Assembly: GCF_039652555.1 (NCBI RefSeq)
Contig: NZ_JBDJAF010000001.1
Span: forward strand, 372,001-436,000
Length of the DNA stretch: 64,000 nt
Source: Parafrigoribacterium mesophilum
Lineage (GTDB): Bacteria > Actinomycetota > Actinomycetes > Actinomycetales > Microbacteriaceae
Reading direction: 5' to 3'
The translations under genes and the position numbers were made by a program. How positions within the stretch are numbered: position 1 is the first letter of the stretch; each line of letters begins with the position of its first letter. This document shows, one piece after another, positions 26,164-35,543 of the stretch. A model generated the notes under the pieces. The model worked only from the letters and a program-made list of their open reading frames with translations. It did no database searches and was not told the origin of the DNA.

Positions 26164-29015
26164 TTCGTTGTGGCTTTCGCGCTGGTGAAGCGATCCACCA
26201 GCTGTTGAGTGGCTTCGTCGAGATCGTATCCAGGATCGGTGCCGCCGACCCGTGCATAGAGATCGTCGAGGATCTGCTCGAAGCCTTCGCGATCTCCGGT
26301 TTGGAGGGCGATGCGAAGCTCGATTCGCCATCCGGCTTCGTTCAGCGGATCGACGTTCTGAGCGACCCGGGCAGCAGATCGTGCCGTGGAGTGGTCGCGC
26401 AAGGTGAGTGCCCGTTCGGCCAGCTCCTCGGCTGTGTCCAGTACTGCTGCGATCATCTCCTCTTCGGGGATGGATATCCAGTGCCACCAGCGGCGGGTGT
26501 TGCAGTTCGCGAATGGTTGACCTCGGACGAGGCGCAGTGCTGCGACAAGGTCTTCGGTTTCGGCAGCGGCAGGGTTGTTCCCTGTGTGTGCACGGAAGTC
26601 GTCCCAATCGGAGCGAACCGCGTGATGAAGACTGTAACCGTGGCGGTCGGTATTCTCGGGCAACAACGGTTGCCCCTCCGGGGTGTGACCGAGAGCGACG
26701 CGAACTTTCTTGGCCAACTGGCGTTGGTTGTTGCCGGCATCGATGGTGTCGGGCCAGAAGGCATGCTGGAGTTGCCGTCCATCAACAGCTTTGTTCAAGT
26801 TCAAGTAGGCGATCAACTCGGCGCCGCGTCCAGGCATCGCGGCCTCGTCTTCGACGTTGAGCATGTCTACGGGACCGAGCAGTCTCAAATATGGAGCCCG
26901 CCAGCCTGACCAAGCTGGTTCGTCCAGCACACGCTCGGGTTCGTCCAATACACGCTGGATCTCATCGTTGGCAACGATTTCTGGGGCTGGTTGTCCAACG
27001 GAGCGGCCGTTGTCCGATGGGTCAGCCTCGACAGAGTCCACTGTGCCGGCATCGTCTAGCCGCGCGGCACTCGCGGGCACCTTCGAGGCTCGCGTCGTAG
27101 TGTCGACGAGCTGCTGAAGAAGCTCAAGTTCACGCCGCTGCAGTATTTGTGGCTTAAACGGAAGGGCGGGCATAGTCCCGCCGGGAAGCCGAAGTTCGGC
27201 TTGCGACTCAGTGCGGATACTCACCGTTGCACAATCGCTTTCCGCTGGCCCATTGGTAACGACCACGAGTCCCAAGTCCGGGTTATCTGTGACCAACTCC
27301 CCGAATGCGCGCATTGCGCTCGGCTCGATGGATTCCCCAACGATTACTACATGTGGTGCCCACGACTCCGTGTCGGCGCCTGCTGCCCTGCTCTGTCGTG
27401 TGCCGTGCGCGCCAAGGCTCGCGAACACGGACCGGCGATCATCGAGGTCGTGACGAAGGTTGCGCAACACCGAATCGACGTTGTCGCCATGTTGCACCCG
27501 AGTCGCGCTAATGCTTCGCCCCAGTTCGGCTGGCATCCCGATGATCGTGATTTGGATCTCCTCGGCCCACGGACTGCTGGCGAGCTCTGCCGCGATCGCC
27601 TTAAGGAATCCGCCGCATAGGGCCTTGTCACCGACAATGCTCAACAAACTGAGGTGCTCCAAATTCAGCAAAAGGACGCCGTCGTTATCGTCTACGCCGA
27701 TCGTTGTTAGAGCCGGGTATGGCGCGATCGTCTCTCGGATGGGAGCAACCACCTTACTGGTGCTGATCGTCCAGACTGTCTGGTCGTCATTGGATAGAGC
27801 GAACGGCTCCGGAAGGCTCGTTGGTGCTCCGAAATACAACTGGATTTCGTCCTCGTCCAGTCGAACTGCGAACAAATCCGGGAGGACACTTCCGGTGTCT
27901 ACAGTCCAAATCTGCAGGGCACGCAGGGCCGTGTCGACGTGCTCTGCACGCGAAGCGTCCTCGATCATCCTTAGCTCCAGTTCAAGCTCGCTAGCGTCCC
28001 GCTGCGGCATGGCGATGCGCGAACCAGGAGCGCGGTTACGACGCTGGCGCAGCCTGCGGCGGCCCAACTCGATCAGGATTCCGCCCGCCAGCACCCCGGC
28101 GATACCGCCTCCAGTCATCAACGGAACGAATAACTCCATGCCGTGGTCAGCAGGCTCCTCGCTCGGCGCGGTCGGAAGGGGCGAACTCGATTCGTTGGCG
28201 GCGGCGGGACTGTCGGTCATCGGTTGTACCGGGTCCGGTACTGATCCAGTGGAGGTAATGGAGTGAGGCTCGGTCGGCGTCGGCGTCGGCGTCGGTGCGG
28301 TTGGAGAAGCGACACGGGGCACGGTCAGCACCCATCCGGGACGGATCAGATTGGGATCAGTCAGTCGCGCACCGTCGGGCTGCACTGTGACGGTTGAGGC
28401 ATGGTAGATGTCGACGTAGCGTGTGCCGTCACCGTAATACTGCTCCGCGATATCCCAGAGAGTGTCCCCCGGCACCACCTGGTAGGTCACCGTAATCGCC
28501 GCCGCGGGTTGCTCGTCAGGCTCCGGTGTCGCCTCAGCTGGCGTCGCCTGTGCTTCGACGGCAGGCGTCGGGGTGGCTGCTGATCCGGGCGATAGTCCCG
28601 ATAAGCCGCCAGACGCATCTGCAAGTATGGGTGCGGCCCACGCTGGTGATGCGGTTCCGGCGAATGAGCCGACTCCGGTAATCATGAAAAGCACCGCGGC
28701 AATCAGCGTGGCGGCGACGTACTGCTGAATCCGGAACGCAGGTGGTAGTTCCTTTGTCGTTCGACCGCTGATCGACGCAACGACCTCAATCAACATAGGA
28801 ACCGCGAAGAAGGCCCAAGCAATCCAAGCGATCAGCGGCAGGACCTTAGAAGCGAGAATGACATTGCCATAGTCGGGTGTGAGCGTGACGATGTCGTTGA
28901 GCTGTTCGAGGCTCGGTAACGGGTTCCCGACTGCCGCGACCAGCACAGCCGGAACTCCCACAAGTATCGCCACGAGAGCGAGAAAGGATCCTAGCCCGGC
29001 GAGGTATCTTCGCAT
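26160..29015 (-). CDS. LysM and BTAD-domain membrane protein of the Tad operon
   Basis: A 951-residue protein with two or three N-terminal transmembrane helices, a Pro/Ala/Thr-rich segment, a LysM domain (VVPGDTLWDIAEQYYGDG, about residues 175-225), another helix near 300, a long middle region and a C-terminal BTAD helical-repeat domain of the SARP type (about 720-945). LysM suggests peptidoglycan contact, BTAD suggests protein binding; there is no DNA-binding winged helix in front of BTAD. The family occurs beside actinobacterial Tad genes. ATG 29015 is used; a TTG at 29036 overlapping the previous stop is the alternative. Confidence 0.8.
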   Translation of the reverse strand: MRRYLAGLGSFLALVAILVGVPAVLVAAVGNPLPSLEQLNDIVTLTPDYGNVILASKVLPLIAWIAWAFFAVPMLIEVVASISGRTTKELPPAFRIQQYVAATLIAAVLFMITGVGSFAGTASPAWAAPILADASGGLSGLSPGSAATPTPAVEAQATPAEATPEPDEQPAAAITVTYQVVPGDTLWDIAEQYYGDGTRYVDIYHASTVTVQPDGARLTDPNLIRPGWVLTVPRVASPTAPTPTPTPTEPHSITSTGSVPDPVQPMTDSPAAANESSSPLPTAPSEEPADHGMELFVPLMTGGGIAGVLAGGILIELGRRRLRQRRNRAPGSRIAMPQRDASELELELRMIEDASRAEHVDTALRALQIWTVDTGSVLPDLFAVRLDEDEIQLYFGAPTSLPEPFALSNDDQTVWTISTSKVVAPIRETIAPYPALTTIGVDDNDGVLLLNLEHLSLLSIVGDKALCGGFLKAIAAELASSPWAEEIQITIIGMPAELGRSISATRVQHGDNVDSVLRNLRHDLDDRRSVFASLGAHGTRQSRAAGADTESWAPHVVIVGESIEPSAMRAFGELVTDNPDLGLVVVTNGPAESDCATVSIRTESQAELRLPGGTMPALPFKPQILQRRELELLQQLVDTTTRASKVPASAARLDDAGTVDSVEADPSDNGRSVGQPAPEIVANDEIQRVLDEPERVLDEPAWSGWRAPYLRLLGPVDMLNVEDEAAMPGRGAELIAYLNLNKAVDGRQLQHAFWPDTIDAGNNQRQLAKKVRVALGHTPEGQPLLPENTDRHGYSLHHAVRSDWDDFRAHTGNNPAAAETEDLVAALRLVRGQPFANCNTRRWWHWISIPEEEMIAAVLDTAEELAERALTLRDHSTARSAARVAQNVDPLNEAGWRIELRIALQTGDREGFEQILDDLYARVGGTDPGYDLDEATQQLVDRFTSAKATTK

Positions 29016-29028
29016 CAGCTGAGTCTTT

Positions 29029-30036
29029 CTATCCAAGGCTGTTGGCCAAGTCCGTGTTCACAGATTGCAGCTCGCCGACGTGGACGAGTGCGGAACTGAA
29101 AGTGTCACGCACGGCGATCGTGCCGTCGGTGCCGCCGCCGGCCCAGCGCACACTCCAGTGACTTGTCGCGGTGACAGTGAATTCTCCCGGACCGGATGTG
29201 TGCCGGTACCGGTACCCGCAAGTTGGGGAGTCCATGGCAAGCTGGTCGTGCATCGCGCCGAGGTTGAAGACGGTTCCGGTCCCGCAGGTGACGCTTTGGC
29301 CGTCGCCGCTGCTCCACGTCACTGACGCAACTTGCGCGGTGGCGCGCACGGTGACTCCTCCTAGAGTCGCCGTTTCCGTGTAAGGACCGAAGTTCAGCGG
29401 CCGCGGATTGTCAACCCAAAGCCAGACCGGAATTCCCACCCAGGTGCGACGGTAGGCCACAGTGCCTGCGGGATCATCCATGTGCACGCTCTCCCCCGGC
29501 GCCATGCCGATATCGATGCCGCGCAACTGGAACGTGCGTACCAGGAGCGCTGCAGCCTGCGCCGGCGTGTACCGGTCAATGCCGGCTGGCGGCGTATCCG
29601 ACCAAAACGTCGCGCCAGAGCAGTCGCGAAACTGTGGCGGCGGGCAGTAAGTCGCGCACCGATACCACGCACCCACCGCTGCCTCACGCCCGGGAGGCGG
29701 TGGGCCCTGCGTTGCTTGCAACGACACATAACCCTGGCAGGTGCTGTTATTGCTCCACGACCCCTCGGGCGCGAAGCACGGCACTGTTGTGCGCTCGTAC
29801 GAGCACGTCTGGGGGCTAGGCGTAAAACTCGCTGGAGATCGGTTTTCGCTCGAAGGATTGGGGGCCGGCGCGTGTTGCGACCCTGGCTGATCGACGGAGA
29901 CGTCACACGTGGGGCTGAAAGGGTCCGCATTGCATCCGCCGCCGCCCGAGCCAGCTATCGCCGGACTCGCGAGAGCCAGGCCACCCACGCAGACACACAA
30001 CGCAAGCAGTATCGTCCAATGTCGGTGAATCAGCAT
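29029..30036 (-). CDS. Secreted Cys-rich protein of the Tad operon
   Basis: A 335-residue exported protein: a signal peptide (residues about 8-30, ending ASPAIAG), a Gly/Cys segment, a Pro/Ser-rich linker, and a mostly beta C-terminal domain with several Cys pairs (CATYCPPP and others). AAGGAG precedes the ATG at 30036, which overlaps the upstream stop by 7 bases. Function unknown; probably an external pilus- or wall-associated component. Confidence 0.72.
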   Translation of the reverse strand: MLIHRHWTILLALCVCVGGLALASPAIAGSGGGGCNADPFSPTCDVSVDQPGSQHAPAPNPSSENRSPASFTPSPQTCSYERTTVPCFAPEGSWSNNSTCQGYVSLQATQGPPPPGREAAVGAWYRCATYCPPPQFRDCSGATFWSDTPPAGIDRYTPAQAAALLVRTFQLRGIDIGMAPGESVHMDDPAGTVAYRRTWVGIPVWLWVDNPRPLNFGPYTETATLGGVTVRATAQVASVTWSSGDGQSVTCGTGTVFNLGAMHDQLAMDSPTCGYRYRHTSGPGEFTVTATSHWSVRWAGGGTDGTIAVRDTFSSALVHVGELQSVNTDLANSLG

Positions 30037-30641
30037 GCGGGCGCTCCTTGCTCGCCGACGATGTTCTGGAGCGAATCGACTTTCCACGTCCTGTCGGTGG
30101 ACAGGTAGAGGACGTTGAACTGGACGGGATAGATCCGCTGACTCGAGACGGGCGCTGGCGATCCGCCTGCATATGTCGGGACTTGATCGGAGACGTCAAA
30201 GCACCCGCGGACGTAGACGATTCCATTCGGGATCGTCGCCCCTCCCTGCGGGTTGAGGTCTCCGAACGTCGAGGCGGATGCGTTCGGGGACCATTTCGGG
30301 TGGCCGGTTGTCGTGATGTGTTTTTCGGCAAGGCCGGCTGCGACGTCTTTCACGTGCTTCAGCGCAGAGCCGGTCGCATAGGGTTCAATGCGCTCAGGGT
30401 TGGCACCGGTATCGGCCTGAATCGCGTATTGCACGTCGACGAAATCCACGATCGTTCGGGTAGCTTCCAGCCATGCCTCGTCGCGGGATTTCGGGGCGGT
30501 CAGCGAGGCAGTCGGCGCGGGACTCTGCGTGGGTGATGCGGTGGTTTGAGTGATCGTGTTTGGACTGGTGCATCCAGTGAGGATGGTGAGCACGCCGAGC
30601 ACCGCCGCGGTAATCGGAACGAACCTTCGGGGTGTGGTCAT
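30030..30641 (-). CDS. Lipoprotein of the Tad operon
   Basis: A 203-residue protein with a lipobox ILTGC (Cys23) after a hydrophobic signal, a Thr/Pro/Ser linker and a globular domain. It is expected to be lipid-anchored outside the membrane. Similar lipoproteins with an NTF2-like or unknown fold accompany actinobacterial Tad genes. Family not recognised with certainty. Confidence 0.75.
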   Translation of the reverse strand: MTTPRRFVPITAAVLGVLTILTGCTSPNTITQTTASPTQSPAPTASLTAPKSRDEAWLEATRTIVDFVDVQYAIQADTGANPERIEPYATGSALKHVKDVAAGLAEKHITTTGHPKWSPNASASTFGDLNPQGGATIPNGIVYVRGCFDVSDQVPTYAGGSPAPVSSQRIYPVQFNVLYLSTDRTWKVDSLQNIVGEQGAPAC

Positions 30642-30662
30642 AACACCTTTCCTTCACAGATG

Positions 30663-31040
30663 TCAGTTGCGGTCGACGAGTTTGGCGGAGGCACTTGCTT
30701 GGACGGGGATCGGGGCAAAGCCGAAGTCGCCAAGCACCTTCGGAATGTAGGTGAGGCGGATAGTGACGACGACCTGGTCGCCCTCAACGTGTACTTCACC
30801 TGTGGCTCCTGATGCGGCGATGTAATTCTTGGCCGCGGCGACAGCGGCAGCTTGGTTGAGGGTGAATACGTCACCGTTGATCGCCTCTCCGGTGGCAGCG
30901 TTAGTGCCTGCCCTGGCTGCCCCCTCGGCGATGGTGAGCGATTGTTGCACGGTTTGTGTCTTCCCGTCGCCGTCGACGACGATGCCTGCGATGAGAATCA
31001 TTGCGACCGCGAGGATGACGACGAGGGGAGTGTATTTCAT
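30663..31040 (-). CDS. Tad pilus pseudopilin-like protein
   Basis: A 125-residue protein: an N-terminal hydrophobic helix after a very short cytoplasmic lead, an alanine-rich amphipathic segment and a C-terminal beta region (VHVEGDQVVVTIRLTYIP), the pattern of TadE/TadG-like minor pseudopilins. Follows the TadE-like gene by four bases. Confidence 0.72.
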   Translation of the reverse strand: MKYTPLVVILAVAMILIAGIVVDGDGKTQTVQQSLTIAEGAARAGTNAATGEAINGDVFTLNQAAAVAAAKNYIAASGATGEVHVEGDQVVVTIRLTYIPKVLGDFGFAPIPVQASASAKLVDRN

Positions 31041-31044
31041 CGGT

Positions 31045-31488
31045 TCACCGCTGCCGATATGGGTCGACTGGGCTGATTGCGGTCCTGATGACTGTGGTTG
31101 TGCCGGGAATCAGGGGGAACGCCAGATCAGAGTTGCTCATGGTGCAGGTGACGGTGGCACTGACGGTTCCGGTTTCGCCGAGCCGTGTAGTGAGGCCGTT
31201 TCCGCCAATCGTGACATCGAGGGGGACGCAGTCGACGTTTCCCTCGAGCGCGATCTCCGCTGCCGTTCGAGCGTGCGGGATCGCTTCCGTGGAAGAACGG
31301 GACAGGGATGCGTCGCGGGCTGCAGCAGCGGCTGCGCTTTGCACACTGTTGGCGGCGAGGCCAAATCGCCCCATAAACAGCACGACAGCGAGGAGCGGGC
31401 AGATGATCCCGACGAGGAGGATCGCCAGGCCCGGGATGTCTTCGAGTTCCCCGCGGTCGTCATTCAGGAGCCGTTTCATCCGCGTCAT
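31045..31488 (-). CDS. TadE-like pseudopilin 2
   Basis: A 147-residue protein with a short charged lead (DDRGELEDIPG) before a hydrophobic helix, then an Ala-rich stretch with Arg (AAAAAARDAS) typical of TadE proteins, and a beta-rich end. The start at 31488 overlaps the previous stop (ATGA); the upstream in-frame ATG at 31503 is less likely. Confidence 0.78.
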   Translation of the reverse strand: MTRMKRLLNDDRGELEDIPGLAILLVGIICPLLAVVLFMGRFGLAANSVQSAAAAAARDASLSRSSTEAIPHARTAAEIALEGNVDCVPLDVTIGGNGLTTRLGETGTVSATVTCTMSNSDLAFPLIPGTTTVIRTAISPVDPYRQR

Positions 31489-31889
31489 GGTGCTGGCACC
31501 CATCGTTCGACCGGACCGGTCATGGTTCGCTTCACCGGTGGCATGGGCAGGCCGGGGATGAGAGAGAGCGATTCGCCGGTGACGGTGACGGTGACGGTTG
31601 TGGCCGTCCGTTCGACCTGGACCTTGGGATAGGTCAGGTAGCCGTCTATCTCTGTGAGCACGCGGCTGGCGGAAGCTGTCCCAGCGTTGGTGCTGGATTG
31701 GTAGCCGCGGGCGTCTCGGTACGCCTGAACGGCGGCGTTTTGTGCGACGTTTGAGCCGAGGAACCAGAGCGCCGCCTGGAGCGCGACAACGACCAGAAGC
31801 ACCGTTCCAGGGAGGACGATGGCGCTTGTCGCGATGCCGTCTTCTCGGCTGAGCTGTCCGAGGGCGCCGCGCGGATTGAGGTTGATCAT
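31485..31889 (-). CDS. TadE-like pseudopilin 1
   Basis: A 134-residue TadE-type protein: a charged N-terminus containing REDG, a single helix (about residues 22-45), the conserved NAAVQAYRDARGY segment after it, and a repetitive Thr/Val-rich beta region. Minor pilin assembled by the Tad system. Overlaps its downstream TadE-like neighbour by ATGA. Confidence 0.8.
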   Translation of the reverse strand: MINLNPRGALGQLSREDGIATSAIVLPGTVLLVVVALQAALWFLGSNVAQNAAVQAYRDARGYQSSTNAGTASASRVLTEIDGYLTYPKVQVERTATTVTVTVTGESLSLIPGLPMPPVKRTMTGPVERWVPAP

Positions 31890-31908
31890 CTTGACACCAG
31901 GGCTGTTT

Positions 31909-32124
31909 CTACCCGGGCAGTTTTCCGATGTAGCCGGTCGCCCAGGCGGTGATCAGGCCCAGGATGGCGAGAGCGAGTACGGCACCGCCGACGGCTATGA
32001 TCGCCGTCCAGGTCGACTGTTCGATGCCGGATTCGGGGTCCTCGCGGAGCCTCTGAAAACGCTCGCGGAGCCCTGCGTCGGCACGCGCATACCCGCGCAG
32101 CAACGCAGCGATAAATACGTTCAC
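31909..32124 (-). CDS. Flp-type pilin
   Basis: A 71-residue protein: a basic lead, the segment REDPESGIEQSTW that resembles the prepilin cleavage and start region, then one hydrophobic helix (AIIAVGGAVLALAILGLITAW) and a short tail. Size and layout suit the major Flp pilin. GTG at 32124 is preceded by AAAGGAG; the longer ORF upstream lies within tadC and is rejected. Confidence 0.8.
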   Translation of the reverse strand: MNVFIAALLRGYARADAGLRERFQRLREDPESGIEQSTWTAIIAVGGAVLALAILGLITAWATGYIGKLPG

Positions 32125-32143
32125 CTTCGTTCTCCTTTCGTGG

Positions 32144-33031
32144 TTAGAGAGTGACCAGTTGCAGAAGCGTCGGTGTGATGACGATCGCAAGGATCGGGGC
32201 GAGCGTGAGCATGACGGGGATATCCATCCGGGAGGTGACCCGTTCGGCCATGGCTGTGTCGTCGGCGGCGAGTTGGGCACGCAGTTTGTCGCATGCTGCC
32301 CGGAGTTGGTTCCGCACACCGACGCGCGCTTCGGCCATGCGCATCATGCGAGACATGTCGATCAACGCCGGCACGCCGATCGTGTCGCCGAGTCGTTCCA
32401 GAGCGTCCCATTTCGAAGTACGGGTGAGGTCGGCGAGTTGGTATTCCCTGCGGATGCGGCGGAACACCCACGAGTCGGAGACGCTCGCGGCGCTGGTCAG
32501 GGCGCTGTCCGCGGTGGTGTTGCCGAGCAGTGCCACTGCGACAAGTTCGAGATACACAGTGACGAACCGGGTGAACTCTCGCTGGGCCTGCCTCGCCCGG
32601 GTTCGCACACTGCTGTCGGGAACTGTCCACATGACTGCGGCGAGCACGGGACCTGCGATGAGCGGGAGCGGAAAAAAGAACCCGAGGGCGAGCTGGAAGA
32701 ATATGGGAATCATCAGTGGGGCGAAGAAACCCAGCGCCGCGTACTGAATTTTCTGCGCATAGAACCTGCTGACCGGAATCTCCAGCAGATCGAGCTGCCT
32801 GATCGGTGCTGCGAAACCAGGAAGGTCGGGGGCATGCCCGTGCATCCACTGGCCGACCCGATCTGATAGTTTTCGAGCCGTGGCTTTGCCCACGGATGTC
32901 GGACCCACTTCGCCGAGCCGGTCGAGCGCATCACCGGGCAGGATTACGCGCGGCGCTGTTCTCAGCAGGATGAGACCAAGCCCAGCACCAACGAATGCAC
33001 CGGGCAAGAACGCGATGACGAGCGGATTCAC
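32144..33031 (-). CDS. tadC: TadC inner-membrane platform protein
   Basis: A 295-residue type II secretion F-domain protein with N-terminal helices, a cytoplasmic helical bundle and C-terminal helices. Together with TadB it forms the platform of the Tad pilus. It overlaps TadB by ATGA. Confidence 0.87.
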   Translation of the reverse strand: MNPLVIAFLPGAFVGAGLGLILLRTAPRVILPGDALDRLGEVGPTSVGKATARKLSDRVGQWMHGHAPDLPGFAAPIRQLDLLEIPVSRFYAQKIQYAALGFFAPLMIPIFFQLALGFFFPLPLIAGPVLAAVMWTVPDSSVRTRARQAQREFTRFVTVYLELVAVALLGNTTADSALTSAASVSDSWVFRRIRREYQLADLTRTSKWDALERLGDTIGVPALIDMSRMMRMAEARVGVRNQLRAACDKLRAQLAADDTAMAERVTSRMDIPVMLTLAPILAIVITPTLLQLVTL

Positions 33032-33906
33032 GACTGCCCCTTCCTGCCGATGGCGTCAGTAATGACGATGCGAGGTTCGGGCCTGGTCCTTGCCTGTCGC
33101 TTCGCCCAGACGAGCAGGAGCAGGAACACACTGAGGATGATTGTCAGGACTACCTCGCCGACAGGAGTGCTGTAAGCGGCGAGCTGCGGGGTCGCGGAGA
33201 ACAGCACGATACCGGCCAGGACGAACGCGATGATGCCCGTCATCGTGGCCATGGTGCGGCGCGGTTTGTCGCGCTCGTTGTAGATGACCATGCGTTGTTT
33301 AATTTGGGCGGCGAGGTTGTCGGCCAGGCTGCTCAATGCTTGGGTGAGGCCACCGGCGTTGAACTCCGCGGCCTGGATCAGGTAGATCACAACCTCGTCG
33401 GTCCATGCGTTGTCCATCTCGTCAGCGAATGCCCGTAGTGCCGCAGCGTTGCCCCATGAACCATTCATCCGGCTGTACATGCGGTCGACCCCAATGCGAA
33501 TGATGGGTGGCGCGGAGCCACGGCTGGTGCCGATGACCTCTTTGAGAGTGAACGACCCGGTCTCTGCGGTGGAGGCCAGGCTCCGTGCCCACGTCTCCAG
33601 TGCGGACAGCAGGTCGCGTTCTCGAGTGTCGGCCTTGCGTAATAGCAGCGGCAACCCGAACGTGGCGACAGGGATCACGACAACGAGCACAATAATTCCG
33701 GAAACGGCCGCGGCGACCAGTCCGAGGACAGCGCCCACAACCAACAGGAGCTTCGTGCGCGAACTCACTTGTGCCCATCGCCTGGAGAGCGTCACTCGGC
33801 TCGGTCTGTCATGCCTATGCGGTGGTGTCGGCTGGATGGCGACGATGAGCAGCAAGACTCCACCGACAGCGGCGGCGCCGGCAAGTACCGCGAGGAAGGG
33901 CATCAT
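33028..33906 (-). CDS. tadB: TadB inner-membrane platform protein
   Basis: A 292-residue T2SSF-domain protein with two N-terminal helices, a cytoplasmic region containing the family's TGSFTLKEVIGTSRG and EFNAGGLTQALSSLA segments, and C-terminal helices. Partner of TadC and TadA. Overlaps both neighbours by ATGA. Confidence 0.88.
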   Translation of the reverse strand: MMPFLAVLAGAAAVGGVLLLIVAIQPTPPHRHDRPSRVTLSRRWAQVSSRTKLLLVVGAVLGLVAAAVSGIIVLVVVIPVATFGLPLLLRKADTRERDLLSALETWARSLASTAETGSFTLKEVIGTSRGSAPPIIRIGVDRMYSRMNGSWGNAAALRAFADEMDNAWTDEVVIYLIQAAEFNAGGLTQALSSLADNLAAQIKQRMVIYNERDKPRRTMATMTGIIAFVLAGIVLFSATPQLAAYSTPVGEVVLTIILSVFLLLLVWAKRQARTRPEPRIVITDAIGRKGQS

Positions 33907-35543
33907 TCTGCGCCTGCCCAGAAGCGTTCCGGCTCCAGGCCGACGCGGCGCAACACGTGCTGCAGCTGCGGGCTTGGTTTCTCAGGCTGTGTGTAGAGGC
34001 CTCTATCCCAATCCCAGGAGTAGAGCAGGGAGGCCATGGGTAGCTGTTCGTTGGGTCGCGGGATCACCTCCGCGATCTCCGTGACCAGGCGGCGTCGGCT
34101 CCCATCGGCGCTATACAGCATGTCGAGGTGCACAACCAGGTCGATGCTGCGCATGATCTGGCGCAGCGGTACGGTATCGTCGCTCAGACTTTGCTCGCTC
34201 ATCAGAATGTCCGCCAGGCGGTGGATGGCGTCGTCGGCGTTGCGCGCGTGGATCGTCGAGATCGAACCTTTGCCAGCTTGCATAGCCTTGATCGCGATCG
34301 GTCCCTCCGCCCCACGTATCTCACCGAAGAGGATGCGCTGAGCCGAAGAACGCAGCGACTCGCGGAAGGCGTCTTCAAGACGATAGGTCACCACGAGATC
34401 ACTGCCGGCCAGCATCGAAGGGAGGTATTGGAAGTCCTGCACCTGCGCGTGACGTTGCGACTGTTTACCCAGATAGAGCTCGTGTTCGGTCTCGATCGTG
34501 ACGATCTTCTCCTCCCAGGGGATCGCGGACATCCATGCCCGCAGGAACGTCGTCTTTCCCGCGCTGGCCCAACCGGACACCAACGCGCACAGGTTGGCTC
34601 GCGCCGCCGCCGACAGCAGAGCCGCCATTTCGGCAGAGATTGTTCCAAGTTCCACCATGTCGTCGAGCGAGACGTCGATGTGGTTGTGCTTTCGCATGGT
34701 GATGTTGGGCAGAGACGTAATCGGCCGGCCGGTCGCAGAGAATCGCGCACCGCCAATGTCAAGGTCAATATGTCCGTTAGGTCGGCTAAACGCACGGCCT
34801 CGCCAACTGGTGAGATCTGCGATCTGCCGCTCGAGGTCATCATTGTCGAATGCAATCGGACGACGGTGCTGCTTTCGACCCTCCGAGGTCGTCACCATGA
34901 CGTTGTCGAACCCGACAACGCTGATGTCTTCGATGTCAGGCTCTCGCAGATATTGCTGGAAGCGGCCGTATCGAAATACCGAATCGAATACCGCCTGTAC
35001 GTGACGTGCACGCCGCTCGCTCGGCCACTCGTAGTCCGGGCCTTTGTCGACGACAAGATAGTCGGCATGACGATTGACCAGTCGGCGGATCTCGGCATCC
35101 ACTCGTGCCTCGAATGCGGTTTCTGGGCCCGAAGAAGCGATCGCCACGTCGAAGTCTTGTCTGCTGCGCTCACGGTCAGTAATTAGATTGAGTTGTTTGG
35201 TGAGCTGGTCGACAAGGTGCCAGTCGACGTCTCCCGCGTCGTCCCGCTCGCGGACTTCCGCACGGACGAGCACGGGGCGGTTCCGGATTCGTTCGGGCGA
35301 GAGAATCGGATCGACTGACACCGGGTCAACGACCGGCACCATGGTTGTCCGATCAGAGCGGTCAGGTAGCGCAGGCGCCGTCTCGGCCAGATGCAAGTCA
35401 CCGCCTGTGGCGGCGGCGAACAAGTGCGCGGGTCCTGCTTGTTGTAGCGTCCTTGGCGATTTGGATACTGGAGTGATGATCTTGAGGCCGTCGAGGAACG
35501 GCCTTGTCTGGATGTCGCCGTCAGGACGGGTTTCGTCTGTCAT
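33903..35543 (-). CDS. tadA: TadA/CpaF pilus assembly ATPase
   Basis: A 546-residue secretion ATPase that powers Flp pilus assembly. An N-terminal ~130-residue region of low similarity precedes the CpaF core. Walker A is GWASAGKTT, the Asp box is TIETEHELYLG, Walker B is ILFGEIRGAE, and the His box (STIHARNADDAI) follows. The start at 35543 overlaps the previous gene's stop (ATGA). Confidence 0.93.
   Translation of the reverse strand: MTDETRPDGDIQTRPFLDGLKIITPVSKSPRTLQQAGPAHLFAAATGGDLHLAETAPALPDRSDRTTMVPVVDPVSVDPILSPERIRNRPVLVRAEVRERDDAGDVDWHLVDQLTKQLNLITDRERSRQDFDVAIASSGPETAFEARVDAEIRRLVNRHADYLVVDKGPDYEWPSERRARHVQAVFDSVFRYGRFQQYLREPDIEDISVVGFDNVMVTTSEGRKQHRRPIAFDNDDLERQIADLTSWRGRAFSRPNGHIDLDIGGARFSATGRPITSLPNITMRKHNHIDVSLDDMVELGTISAEMAALLSAAARANLCALVSGWASAGKTTFLRAWMSAIPWEEKIVTIETEHELYLGKQSQRHAQVQDFQYLPSMLAGSDLVVTYRLEDAFRESLRSSAQRILFGEIRGAEGPIAIKAMQAGKGSISTIHARNADDAIHRLADILMSEQSLSDDTVPLRQIMRSIDLVVHLDMLYSADGSRRRLVTEIAEVIPRPNEQLPMASLLYSWDWDRGLYTQPEKPSPQLQHVLRRVGLEPERFWAGAE

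Noticed and set aside
34128..35186. 352-codon plus-strand ORF opposite tadA
   Set aside because: Antisense shadow of the TadA ATPase gene, which has all its catalytic motifs.
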